Source: Leucosporidium creatinivorum (taxonomy: Eukaryota; Basidiomycota; Microbotryomycetes; Leucosporidiales; Leucosporidiaceae). From it: a stretch of DNA of 33,824 bases. Under the pieces are notes generated by a model, which searched no databases, had not been told where the DNA came from, and worked only from the letters and a program-made list of their open reading frames with translations. The first letter of the stretch is position 1; each line of letters opens with the position of its first letter. The stretch lies in contig BCKL01000027.1 in the NCBI GenBank assembly GCA_001600635.1, positions 1 through 33,824 of the forward strand. Reading direction: 5' to 3'. Positions 1-11,527 of the stretch are shown here, one piece after another. A program made the position numbers and the translations under genes.

Positions 1-48
1 AACCCTAACCCAACCCTAACCCAATCCTAACCTAACCCTAACCCAACC
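1..48. repeat. Telomeric repeat tract (CCCTAA type, degenerate)
   Basis: The window opens with units of AACCCTAACC mixed with AACCCAACC, CAATCC and CCTAACCT variants, so the other strand reads TTAGGG-like units pointing to the outside. The orientation (C-rich strand running 5' to 3' from the left edge inward) is that of a chromosome end. The tract is short, about 48 bases, and mixed TTAGGG/TTGGG/TTAGG, which could be the inner degenerate part of a telomere whose distal part was not assembled. Confidence 0.93.
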
Positions 49-393
49 GCTGTACTGGAGACGCTCGCCACACTCGAGACCTCGCAATAGCTTCCAACTA
101 CGCAGGCCTACCTGAGGAACCCAGCCTGCCCCTGCCGGTCAGCAAAGGCTCGGCTTTGGATGGGCCCCGAGCACAACTTGAAGGCGGCTGATCACTGTTT
201 GATGAGCCCAAATCATGCCCAAAGCGCCCACTCTCTCAGTCATTCCTCACCTCGCGCCGAGTGATTCACTACACCCCTCTCGCTCGGCCCCCCTTGGAAC
301 TTGGACTTGCCCCCTCGAGTCGCCGAGATCCCTCTCTTTCTCCTTCCTCAACTCGTCTTAACTCGTCTCAACATCTCTCGCGCTACAACTAGG
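49..393. other. Subtelomeric spacer and upstream region of first gene
   Basis: This is unique-looking sequence between the telomeric repeats and the first start codon. No helicase, transposon or tandem subtelomeric repeat is visible. The stretch 280-390 is pyrimidine-rich (CCCCTCTCGCTCGG and CTCGTCT runs), as expected for a basidiomycete 5' leader. Confidence 0.5.
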
Positions 394-1146
394 ATGGTGA
401 TCGCACTAGATCCTTCTTCACTAGAGGAGCCCAACAGCCCCGTCAAACGAGCACAAACGCCTGCTGCTTCAACCACGACGTCGCTGCTCCCTTCGCTCAC
501 CATCACCACCGCCTCGGCTTACCCTTCTGCGGCTGGACCGTCCACCACTTCTACTACTGCTGTACCCTTTCCTGGCTCCCCTCTCAAACGCAAATTGTCC
601 ATCGAACAGCAGCCACCGACACCGCGCTTCCTCGAGGAGTTCCAAGAAGAGGCCGACCCCTTCCACAACGCCGAATCGAACGCTTTCAAAGCAGCCAAGA
701 GTGCTAGACAGTGGAACGGTCTGTTGAGATGGGCAAGGAGGAGTAGAGGGCCGCAGTGGGATTGGGGAACAGCTCAGTCAGTCGTATAGCTCGCACTCGA
801 CCGCGCTTCGGCGCTCTGAGGGCTGCAAGCTGACCTCAACCACCTACAGATACCATGTCGATACCTCCTCACCCGAGTACTTTACTGGCGTGACTCGTGT
901 AGCAGCTTCGTGCGTCGCGTCTCTCCTTCAACTCGTTCCAACTGCTCCGCTCCTCGGCGCTCGCTTCGGCGTTGGCTCGGAGCTGTCTCTCAGCACACAC
1001 ACTGACCTGCATACCCCGATAGAGCCCTACCAGCGCACGTCGTCCCTTCTACGGCTACTTCCACCACCGACTCGGCGCCGCCCACCCCTTCACAATCCGG
1101 CGTCTACGATTCTGGCCGTCCCAGGCGCGCTCGTGCAGGGAGGTAG
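394..1146 (+). CDS. Unrecognised small Ser/Thr/Pro-rich protein, probable three-exon gene
   Basis: I do not recognise this protein. The ATG at 394 opens a frame rich in Ser, Thr and Pro with an SPVKR and an SPLKRK stretch, followed by a more ordered segment (FLEEFQEEADPFHN, then RQWNGLLRWARRS). A model that keeps frame is exons 394-776, 850-896 and 1034-1146 (180 aa), with branch-like GCTGACC and CTGACC before each acceptor; the tail is again low complexity and ends PRRARAGR. Without splicing the frame stops at 789. The first exon is the best supported part; the donors at 777 (GTCAGT) and 897 (GTGTAG) are weak and exon 3 rests mainly on frame and composition. It lies directly beside the telomere and about 150 bases upstream of the cytidine deaminase start. 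Confidence 0.4.
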
Positions 1147-1291
1147 TCAATCTAAGCTTCAGCTCTTCCTTAGCAGTACCATGTTGTATCCAATACAGAC
1201 CCTTTGCACCCACATAAACTCGCCCGCCCAAGTCCGCGAATCGACCGCGAAGCTCTCTGTCCCTCCGTCTCTCACCTGCTTGTACTTCGAC

Positions 1292-2361
1292 ATGTCTCTA
1301 CCAGCACTCACCGAAGCGCAACAAACTCAGCTCATCGCCTCTGCTCTCAAGGGTGCGCTCAAGCTCTTGTCAGTCCGCTACAGCCCGCTAACGCGCCCCA
1401 CCACGCGGTTCGCTCTCTCTCTCGAGCAGCTCGCGATGGATCCTACTCGCCCTACAGCAACTTTAGGGTCGGAGCTGCTCTGCTGTCAGAAGACGAGACG
1501 ATCGTGCTCGGCGCCAACGTCGAGTGTGCTAGTTATGGTGAGTCCGAGCGTTGGGAAAGGCTGAGCGAATTGGGGGAGCTGCAGAGACCTGTCGGGAGGA
1601 CTGAGGGATGTTGGAGGTGTAGCAGGCCCCGAGAGAGAGACACAGATCTCCTACAGCTCTGCTGTACATGCCAGCCCGCTCACGGCGCCTAGAAATGGCT
1701 CGCTGACCTCGACTCGCCCCACTCGCAGGAGGGACCATCTGCGCCGAGCGTACAGCCATCGTCAAGGGTGTGGTGAGTGTTTCTCAACCGTCTCGTAATG
1801 ATCCTGCCCGTTCGGCTGTCTTCTGACGGCGACAGCTCAGCTCGGCGCTCGTTTGCTGACCTTCTCCTGCCTACAGAGCGACGGCCATAAGCGTTTTGTC
1901 GGTCTTGCCATCAGCTCGTATGCTCTTCAATCGCTTATTCCACTCATCATCAAGCTGACTCTTCTCGGCCTCTTCCCTCCCTTCTTCGGCGATGCTCCTC
2001 CCACTCTCCTCCTCTCGCTCCTACGCTACAGCGACGTCGAAGGACCCATCTCCCCCTGCGGAATATGCCGTCAAGTTCTCCGCGAGTTCTGCCCCCTCGA
2101 CATGCCCATCCTCCTCGTCCCGTCCAACTACTCCTCCAAGACCAAGACCGTTTCGGCGACCGAGGCGACCCAGAAGGAGGGAGAGGACATCCTTGTGCTC
2201 ACCAGTATGGGGGAGGTGAGTTGTTGGATACTCGGGGGAGCTGCACGGCGTCGCAGAGCTGTCTTTGCGACTTCCAGCAGAGAACGAGTGCTGACCTTCT
2301 CTTCCTGCAGATGCTGCCGCTATCGTTCGGTCCCTCAAACCTCGACAAGCCCAACCCTTAG
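1292..2361 (+). CDS. CDD1: Cytidine deaminase (CDA family)
   Basis: Hydrolytic deaminase converting cytidine and deoxycytidine to (deoxy)uridine in cytosolic pyrimidine salvage. Exons 1292-1352, 1430-1537, 1729-1772, 1877-1917, 2032-2215 and 2311-2361 join in frame to 162 aa, within the usual 130-165 aa of the single-domain tetrameric enzyme. Visible family signatures are SYSPYSNFRVGAAL (residues 25-38), the C-A-E active site with zinc ligand Cys61 and catalytic Glu63, and PCGIC with zinc ligands Cys94 and Cys97. The C-terminal LPLSFGPSNL matches the family's usual end. The zinc ligands lie in separate exons, so splicing is required for an active enzyme. The region before the last exon carries an extra Lys/Thr/Glu-rich loop (SSKTKTVSATEATQKEG). 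The gene converges on TFB2 with about 200 bases between stop codons. Identity is secure; the exon 5/6 junction is the least constrained. Confidence 0.95.
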
Positions 2362-2559
2362 CTTCCCATCTCGTACTCTTACTGCAACATATGCGCTCAA
2401 TTATCGCCGTACAGAACTCCGTCACGACAGAGAGCGAGAGTTGAGAGCGAGAGTGAGAGCGAGCTGTCGAGCTTGGCAACTCGGCCGACGAGCGTGAAGC
2501 TGTGCGGATACAACAGGTTTGCACGACGACAGAAAGATCCCTCCGTCCCAGACTCTCAG

Positions 2560-4773
2560 CTACTGCCCTCCCGCCATCCTCCTCCGAATGTACTCTCTGC
2601 GAAGGCGAACAAGCAACGAGTGAGCTCTACTCCCCTTCTCGCTCGACAGCCTACTGCAGAACACTCACCGAACCTGAGTATGACCCTCTCCCGTCACGAA
2701 CATTTTCCTCAGCGCTGCACTCTCCCAGAGCATGACGCCGAGCTCGCGAGCATAGTTGGCGACGAGCTCAAAGTCGGCTGCTGCTGAGAAGTCGTCGTAG
2801 AGGTAGCCTGTGGCGATGCAAAGTAGCATACGAGGTCAGTGAGAGGCGAGCGAACCGCCCAAGACGGCAAAACCCACCCTCGCTCGACTGAACTCGCTCG
2901 CCCTCCTGCTGCCATAGCCGGATCTGATCGACGACGGTGGTAGGAAGGACCGACGGTGCGCCTTCTCGGATCTGATCCGCTCGCATTTGAGGGTGAGCGC
3001 GAGTGGTGAGGTACGAGATGATCTGGTGCGAGAAATTGAGACGGTCAGCTCCAACTCGGCACGCTCAACGAAGCCCAGAGCGACCTGATTCGCCGTAATC
3101 CCATTCGTCAACCCCCTCCTCACACTCTCCCTCGTAATCTGCCCCGTCACAAAGTTGGGGAACCGCGCCTTGAGGTGCACAAACAGGTTGAGCACGGCGA
3201 TTTGCAGTGGGTTGGCGGTGTAGGCGTAGACCTTGAAGTTGGTCTCGAGGACGAGGAAGCCTCGCTCCTCGTCGGCGTGGCGTGAGGAGACGAGTGGTGG
3301 TGCGGAAGAGGTGAGGGTGGTGGCGAGGCGGGTGGGGTAGAAGTCGGTCGAGTTGGGCTGTTTAAGTGACGGTGAGCGGATAGGTGACAGTGCGAGGAAG
3401 CTCAGATCGTACAGAGGGCTGATAGACGAGACCATAGTCGCACAGGTCGTGCAGCACGGCCTGTTCGGTCTCGGAGAAGCGTTCGGTCGAGTAGCCCTGG
3501 GTGCGAAGGGGGGTCAGTGGGAGCTCAGCCGAAGCTGCAGGCGACTCACTCGACCCAGGACGAGCGATCCGAGCATGAAGAGGAAACCGAGCACTCGAAC
3601 GACGTCCTGTGAGGCGCACAAGAGTCAGCAAACTGGGTTTCCAACGCTCGGCCGACATTGCTCACCGAAGCCTCCTCCAAGTACTGCAGCAATAGATCCC
3701 ACATTTGCGTATTGACATCCTCAAGCAAGAACTGGAAACCTTTCGAGGTGATGGAGAGGGTACGAAGCGATTTGGTCCTGCAGAGAGAAGCGGAGTGAGC
3801 GCCGAAGCGAGCGTCTCGAGCGAAAGCAGCTCACGGCGAGGTCATGAGCTCGCTCCGCATGAGCAGATTGAGCACTCCATCGGATGGTCGCTGGATCCCT
3901 GCTATTGAAGATCCAACCATGAAGTGTTGGATCATCTGCGGAGGGTGAACGAGGGTCAGCTTCGAATCGTTGACTGCTCTGCGAGATCGACGGACCTCCC
4001 ACTGGGTCTCGGCATAGCTGTCGAGGAAGGCAACGTCTACTGCAGGATCCTCATTGAGGCTGGGCACACCGAACGATCCGTGACTCCCTCTGCGAAGGGC
4101 GAGAGGGGAGGGTCAGCTCGAACCCCGAGTCCTGACCTGCAACGCTCGACGTACCCTCCCGTCAGCGCAAGCCTAAAGTTCTCTCGAAAGCGCTGGTGGA
4201 GGTCGAGCTCTTTGCCGTCTCCCATCTCGTCAGAGCTGCCCGGCTTCTCGTTGAGGATGTGAAGGCGAGCGAGGGCCGTGAGAGCTTGCGAGAGGTGTCT
4301 GTAAAGCAGCAGGGGCGTCAGCGGGAGACGATGCTATCCTACCAGCTGCAGCTGCGCTGCTACAGCTCGTCTACGCCTGAGAGAGCGCCGAGCAGGGAAG
4401 CGGGACTGACCTGTGCTCGCCTGAGCTGCCTCCGTCACTCTTGCGTGTCCTGACCCACAGCGCCAAGTCCACCATGGTAACAGATTGCTCGTACCAGAGC
4501 AAGTTGAGCACGATATGCCGCGCCGTCGCCGGTAGCAGCCTGCAGTTCAGCGGATTCGCGTCAGCTCATCGTTCTTTGTAAAGCTGTAGCTCGTCAGCGA
4601 GCTCACCTGAAGATGGACAAGCAGCTGGCAGGTGCATCGTATAGCCTGCCTACCATGCTCGGCGATAAGCGATCGAGGAAAGCGTAGAGGTGCGTCGAGA
4701 AGTCGCTCGAGCCATTGGGAGCAGCGTGGGCTGAGCCGGGCACAATCGTGTGCATCACATCAGCGGAAGCCAT
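2560..4773 (-). CDS. TFB2: General transcription and DNA repair factor IIH subunit Tfb2/p52
   Basis: Core TFIIH subunit that anchors and stimulates the XPB/Ssl2 translocase in promoter opening and nucleotide excision repair; its C-terminus pairs with Tfb5/p8. Twelve exons on the minus strand (4607-4773, 4411-4539, 4155-4298, 3996-4089, 3835-3935, 3666-3777, 3550-3606, 3413-3496, 3085-3357, 2878-3022, 2669-2807, 2560-2596) join to 493 aa, close to human p52 (462) and yeast Tfb2 (513). Recognised segments in order: LYDAPASCLSIFR, RFRENFRLALTGG, QWEMIQHFMVGS, ITSKGFQFLLEDVNTQMWDL, DFYPTRLATTL, ETNFKVYAYTANPLQIAVL, then RFPNFVTGQITRESVRRGL, VVDQIRLWQQE and the C-terminal DFELVANYARELGVMLWES. The start at 4773 gives the expected N-terminus. 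The last exon is only 37 bases; if its intron is kept, translation stops a few residues earlier. Essential in yeasts, so notable this near a telomere. Confidence 0.96.
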
Positions 4774-5094
4774 TCCTGTCAAAAACTCCCTGTAGCGGGC
4801 TACGAGACGAGTTGAAGCTGAAACGAGATGACGGCGGAAGGAGAGAGCTGAACCTCGGCGCTCGCTTTCGACTTGAGCTGGAGAGAGAGGGAAGCTCGCA
4901 GATCGAGCTCTTCAGTAATATCGAGGACATGAGTGTATAGCAAATGAAAAGCTAAAAAGAAACGAGTGAGTGGCTACAGGGGGGTAATAATGCAAAGGGG
5001 AGTACAATCGTCAACCGAGAGCCAGGACATTGGAGACGGCGGGAAGGGGGTTCGGAAGGGTGCGTAAAGCTGAAGATACGGTGTAGGGTAATGA
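4774..5094. other. TFB2 upstream region and GH5 downstream region
   Basis: This 321-base gap lies between two genes that both run on the minus strand, so it should hold the TFB2 promoter and the 3' untranslated region of the GH5 gene. I see no further gene and no clear TATA box. Confidence 0.5.
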
Positions 5095-7254
5095 CTAGTT
5101 GGCCGACTTCCAGTCTTTGCGAGACTGGGTCATCGACGAGGCTTCGGATGTCCACTCGGCCGAGGAAGCCGCGCTCGGCGAAGGGGTCCAGCTGGCCTTG
5201 GTCGTCGACGGCTGCCACTCGGAGCTGGAGCTGGGCTTCCACTCATTGCTGCTGGAACTAGGCTTCCATTCGGCTGAGGAGGAGGCGGCCTTGGACCACG
5301 AGGCGGAGGCAGAGGACCACTGGGCAGTAGTCGACGTCCATTGAGCGGTGGTTGAGGCGGCCTTGGACCAGGTGGAGGAGGCAGTGGTCGCGGGAACGGG
5401 GGCCTCGGTGAAGCTGCCTCCAGTGAGAGCAGCCCATGCAGGCTCGTCGGTCCAGACCTGTAGCGAGAAGAGGTCAGCGAAAGCTCAATCGCCGAAAGCC
5501 AGCGCCGAAACTCACCTCAAAGTCGGAAGCAGCCTTGCCGGGCTTGACAATCTCCCAGTACATCCAAGGGAGACCAGCGGTCTTGAAGGCAGCGACAAAT
5601 TGAGCGATGACGGTGGCCTTGTGAGCGCCGGTGATGCCCCACTCGCCCATCATGACAATCTTGCCGCTCGCCGCGCCCGACTTGGCGGCGATGAGGGCGT
5701 TGGCGGTGTTCTGAGCGTCGGTGCCATAGTCGTGGACCGAGACGATGTCGATCGAGTCGCAGGTGGTGGCCCAGGCGCCGAGGGAAAGGGTGGTCGTGAT
5801 GCCTCCTCCCGAACCGACGAGAATGCTGGAGCCCGAAGGGATGAGGGACTTGAGGGTGGCGGCGCGGTCGCAAGCCCAGGTGCCCGAAACAGAGTCCATG
5901 TGCTGTAGAGTAGAGCGAGAGAGTCAGTCGTCGAGTCTCGAGCGAGGAAGAAAGCCAAAACCGACTCACTCCCTGAGGCTCGTTCTGAGGCTCAAAGGCG
6001 TAGATGACATCGTCGAGCTCGGCCCAGGTCTTGCCGCCGAGCTTGTTGTTCTTGTGGCTGAGAGCGTGCTTGTAGCGGTTGTCCATAGCGGTAGCGGCCC
6101 ATCCGCTGGTGTAGAAGGCGCCGGCGTTGGCGACCTGCTGCACTCCCGAGGAGCCAGCCTTGACAATGTTGAGCTGGAGAGCGTAAGCATCGGTCGACCA
6201 GAAGCCGAGAGCGTAGCGGTCGGCAAGAGCGATCATGAGCTTGAGGCCTGTGAGAGGGAGAAAAATGAGCGCGAGGTTCGATGGCCGAGCAGCGTCGTTG
6301 AGACGTACCGCGCTGCTGGCAGTCGTACATGAGCTGGTCGATGAGCTCGAGGATAGTATCGTCATAGGTTCCGACCTGATTTGGCTCCACTGTGGGTGAG
6401 GGAGGGTCAGCAAGCCGATCCGAAGCTCGCTCGGCGACGGGAAAGTCAAGGCGCACGATCGTTGACCTCGACCGAGTTGGATCCCTGTAGGCGAGCGAAG
6501 GGTCAGCGAGATGTACAGAGTAGCCGATAGAACCGCCGAAAGAGCTCACTTTGTTGTTGGCGCCGACGTAGGCGACAAAGATTCGGACCACCTTGAAGCC
6601 TCCATCCTTGAGAGCGTCGAGCACGGCGTAACGATCATTGTCGGCCATGGCGTGGAGGTAGTACGAAGAAGCTCCGTGCCAGTAGCCTGACATGTCGGAA
6701 GCGGTCGAGGAGGTGGTGGAGGCAGCGGCTTTGGAGGAGGAAGTGGCGCTAGCCTTCGCCGAGTTGGAAGCCGAGGCGGTATCGGACCACGAGTTGGAAT
6801 CGGCCGACCAAGTGTTGGTGTCCTCGTAGAGGGTGTATTGAGTCCCGCGAGCCTCAAGATCCGACTCGTCCTCCTCGTTAACCTGAGACGAATCGAGGCC
6901 GGAATCCCTCCTCCGCTTCTCGCGACCCTGCTCCTGCTTCGTCAGGCGCTGAGCTCCACCCCGCTTGCCGATCCACTTCTTCTGCATGCCCATGCCCGAG
7001 CCGTGCATCGCCTGACCGTGCTGATGCCTCTTGAGGGCCGTCCAGTCCTCACCTCGCTTCTCGCGACCGTGAGCATGCTTGGCTGCAGCGTGGTGCTTGG
7101 TGGAGGGAGTCAAAGTAGCATCGGATGCAGAAGCGACCGAAGCCTTGGAAGCGGCGGCCTCTTGCAGAGCAAAGAGCTGATCGGGATTGGGAGGGGCGGC
7201 GTGAGCCAGCACCGAGGCGGTGAGGGCGAGAGGGATGAGGAGTTTGGAGAACAT
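5095..7254 (-). CDS. Secreted glycoside hydrolase family 5 (endo-beta-mannanase/glucanase-like)
   Basis: Predicted extracellular retaining glycosidase cutting beta-linked mannan or glucan. Six exons (6550-7254, 6457-6484, 6309-6389, 5970-6247, 5516-5902, 5095-5457) join to 613 aa. Residues 1-20 are a signal peptide (LLIPLALTASVLAHA). Residues 21-190 form a low-complexity pro-region with four Lys-Arg sites (about 66, 75, 97, 113), as for Kex2 processing. The GH5 domain runs from YWHGASSYYLHAM (about 191) to about 490. The acid/base is Glu361 in AFEPQNEPQG and the nucleophile Glu451 in VMMGEWG; a VHDYG strand lies between. The last 120 residues are Ser/Thr/Ala-rich with a Trp every 8-12 residues. 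Exon 2 is 28 bases; its donor (GTGCGC at 6456) was chosen because it alone keeps frame into EPNQVGTYDD. Subfamily and substrate cannot be fixed by eye. Confidence 0.9.
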
Positions 7255-8734
7255 TAAGGTCGAGGTAAAGAGGGTTGATGTAGATGTGTAGAGAGTTGAG
7301 AGAGTGAGTCGACGGGAAGGTGGGCGGGTTTGTTGATGAGACCTCTGTGAGTCGGCGGCGCCTCGCGAAGGGAAGGGGGGGATTAAATGAGTGTCGGGGG
7401 CAAGTGGCCAGCACTTGCTGAGAGGGTCGAGGGCGGCCGAGGCGAGGGGGGTTGCGTGTGGCAGTGGGTGACGGAGTGCTGTAAGACCAAAAGAGAGCGG
7501 GCGAGCGTTGATGAAAGAGAAAGAGAGAGAATGCGCAAGGGCAAGCCCGAGAAGCCTCTAACCTTCGCAGCCGGGAGTGAGCAAGTGGGAGAGGCTGGGT
7601 GCGACTTTAGGACTCTTGATTATGAGCTGGAACCTGACTTTTGATGCAGGTCCTGTCGCACAGTCGCCGCCGAGGGTCGCCCCCTTCCTCATCCGGGCTC
7701 GAATAGTGTCTCAAAGGCGGGCAGGAACTCGGGCGAGAAGACTGCTGCACGGTGCTACAGAGCTCCTGATTGCCTAGAGAGTCGTGTATTGTACTCGACC
7801 AAGCAAGCCAAGCAGTCGAGTGTAGCGAGGTAGAGCCGGTCAATGAAGCGGGAGAGCAAGAGCTTCGCCGAGCTCAATTTCTTGCCCTCGACTCGAACCC
7901 GTTGTCTCGCTCCTTGATTCACTTGCTCCTGTAGACGGGACTGCAAGCGTCTACTCAAGTACACAAGTATTCTTGGCCTTCCTGGCGTCTCCTCGAGAGC
8001 CGATCTGTACTCTGGCAAGTCGGGGCCAGCCCAACGACCAGCCTCCTCACTTCTCGGCGCTCGCAGACCTTTGCGCCGAGGTCTCAGGCGATCCCTCATC
8101 TCGTTCACTTGGTGCTCGTACATGCAAGTGCTGTACTCCTCCTTGCGAGGTACAGCTCAGTTCAACACCCTGCCGCTCCATTGTCCCCTCTCTCCCTTCA
8201 CCGAAGCCCCCATCCAGCCTCTCCGAAAATCGACTCCCGCCTCTCGGCTAGCAAGAGGGTTGGAGCGACCCACGTAACAGCGCAGGCCTCAAGGCAGCTG
8301 TCAATCAACAAGGGGGTTTGACAATTGACATCTCAATGGGTCGCGAGGAAGGGTGCTTCGAGCGAGCTAGCGAACGCCGAAGAGTGCTCACCTCGAACCC
8401 TGCTCTCAACACAAGAGATGATGTACATTGCATACTTCCGAAGCCCAACTACGGTATGCCACCTCGACGCCTTTCCTAAAGTCTCGAGCCTGCATAGCCA
8501 CCTCGGCGATCCCCTCACGTCTCCCTCGACTTCTCGTGCTCGCTGCTCCTCTCAACGCCGAGCGAGGTATGGAATGTGGAAGGTAATACAATCTCTATTG
8601 ACTCGAACACCCGAGCCACCATAATAGCGCAGACCAAAGGAGGGGGTATCTCCTGCTCCTCCCTTTCCGCCTCCAAACTCCAACTTCCAACTCCGAACCC
8701 CAACTAACATCAAGTTCACGACACACGCTTACGC
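7255..8734. other. Long intergenic region, GH5 promoter and PRMT1 downstream region
   Basis: About 1.5 kb between two minus-strand genes. The part next to the GH5 start (7255-7560) is purine-rich on the plus strand, with GA runs around 7490-7535, equivalent to a pyrimidine-rich leader for the minus-strand gene. The remaining open frames are short, lack introns of the local type and resemble no family I know. I see no gene. Confidence 0.5.
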
Positions 8735-10348
<1,614 letters not shown>

Positions 10349-11527
10349 GGTGATGCTGCAGCGGGGAGAGAAGCGACGGTCAGTACGAGTACTCTTCGGC
10401 GATGCTGGGGAGCTTCATGTGGCAATGCGAGAAGTGTAGGGGATAGCTGATGATCAACTTCAGGATCCTGCAGCCGAGCACACTGCTCTATTGCAACGCG
10501 TCAAGCTGCTCCTCGGCGCTCCAAGCAAACAATCCTGCTTCGGCGCTGCTCGAGCTGCACCCATCACCGAGAACTGCACTTGAGGCAAATCTCGGTGATC
10601 AAAGAGGTCGCTGCAGTACCCTGCGTCCTCCTGCACCATTACAGCCTCACTGCTGACCAGCCGCTCGAGCTAAAATGCGAGCAGCTCCACCAAGCTCTTC
10701 AAACAGCAGCGTTGCGTGCAGGAGAGCTTGTTAGGGTACAGCGGCGGTGGGATGGTGGTCTTGAACACTTGATCGAGCGGCCCCAGTTGTCGCATGCACC
10801 TAAGAAGAGCTCGGTCCCAGATTGCGAGACGTCAACTGACTTTTGGTTTGGACGAAGCTGGAGAAGACGGGGGAGGAAAGGCGGAAGAAGCGGCCTGTAG
10901 TGGAGTAGAAGGAGGAGAGGAAAGACGACGGGGGAGAAGCGCCGAAGAAGTTGTGTAGTCGAGCAAAGACGAGAGAGCGAGGAAGAGGGAAGGAAAGAGA
11001 GAGAGAGAGAGCAGGCGGCTCTGCGGGCGAAGTTTCTTAGGTCAGAGTTGAGAGGTTCCAGGCTTTGTAGTGCAGTACAAATAGGTTGAAACGATTACTT
11101 ACCACAGTTATAATGGTGTAGCACCGCCCCAGGCAGCTATCGCCGAGCCAACGCCGAGGCCTCCTGTTGAGCGAGCGGGAAGCGAGGCTCGGCTCAGCGC
11201 TCTGGGGGAGGGTTGAGCTGCTATTTGGCTCTGGATTCGACGCTCAGCTAAGCAGCCAGTTACGGAGCTTTGACTTGAGCGAGTCAGACCTCAACCGCAT
11301 CTACTACAGCTACACATCTCGCCGTTTCGCTTCTTCGCCTTCGACCCTTCGCTTCTCACCTTTCGGCTCGCTTAGCTTGGTTCGGCCCCAGCCTACTTCG
11401 GCGTACAGCAGCCGCAACAGCTCAGCAACAATCACCTGATACTCTCGGCTCTCGCTTCATAACCGCTCAGCTCTTCGCGCCGGACTCAGCTCCAGTTCAG
11501 GCATCAACACCGCTCAACAACGTCGAC
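10349..11527. other. Shared divergent upstream region of PRMT1 and Zn2Cys6 genes
   Basis: About 1.2 kb between two start codons facing away from each other, so both promoters must lie here. It contains a GA-rich tract (roughly 10855-11030, with an AG dinucleotide run near 10996) and several copies of the TCGGCGCT-type motif seen elsewhere in the window. I see no coding sequence with family resemblance. Confidence 0.5.

Noticed and set aside
7880-7920. A GGTTCGAGTC-like sequence on the minus strand suggesting a tRNA T-arm
   Set aside because: The flanking bases do not form a T-stem, and no acceptor, D or anticodon stems can be drawn.
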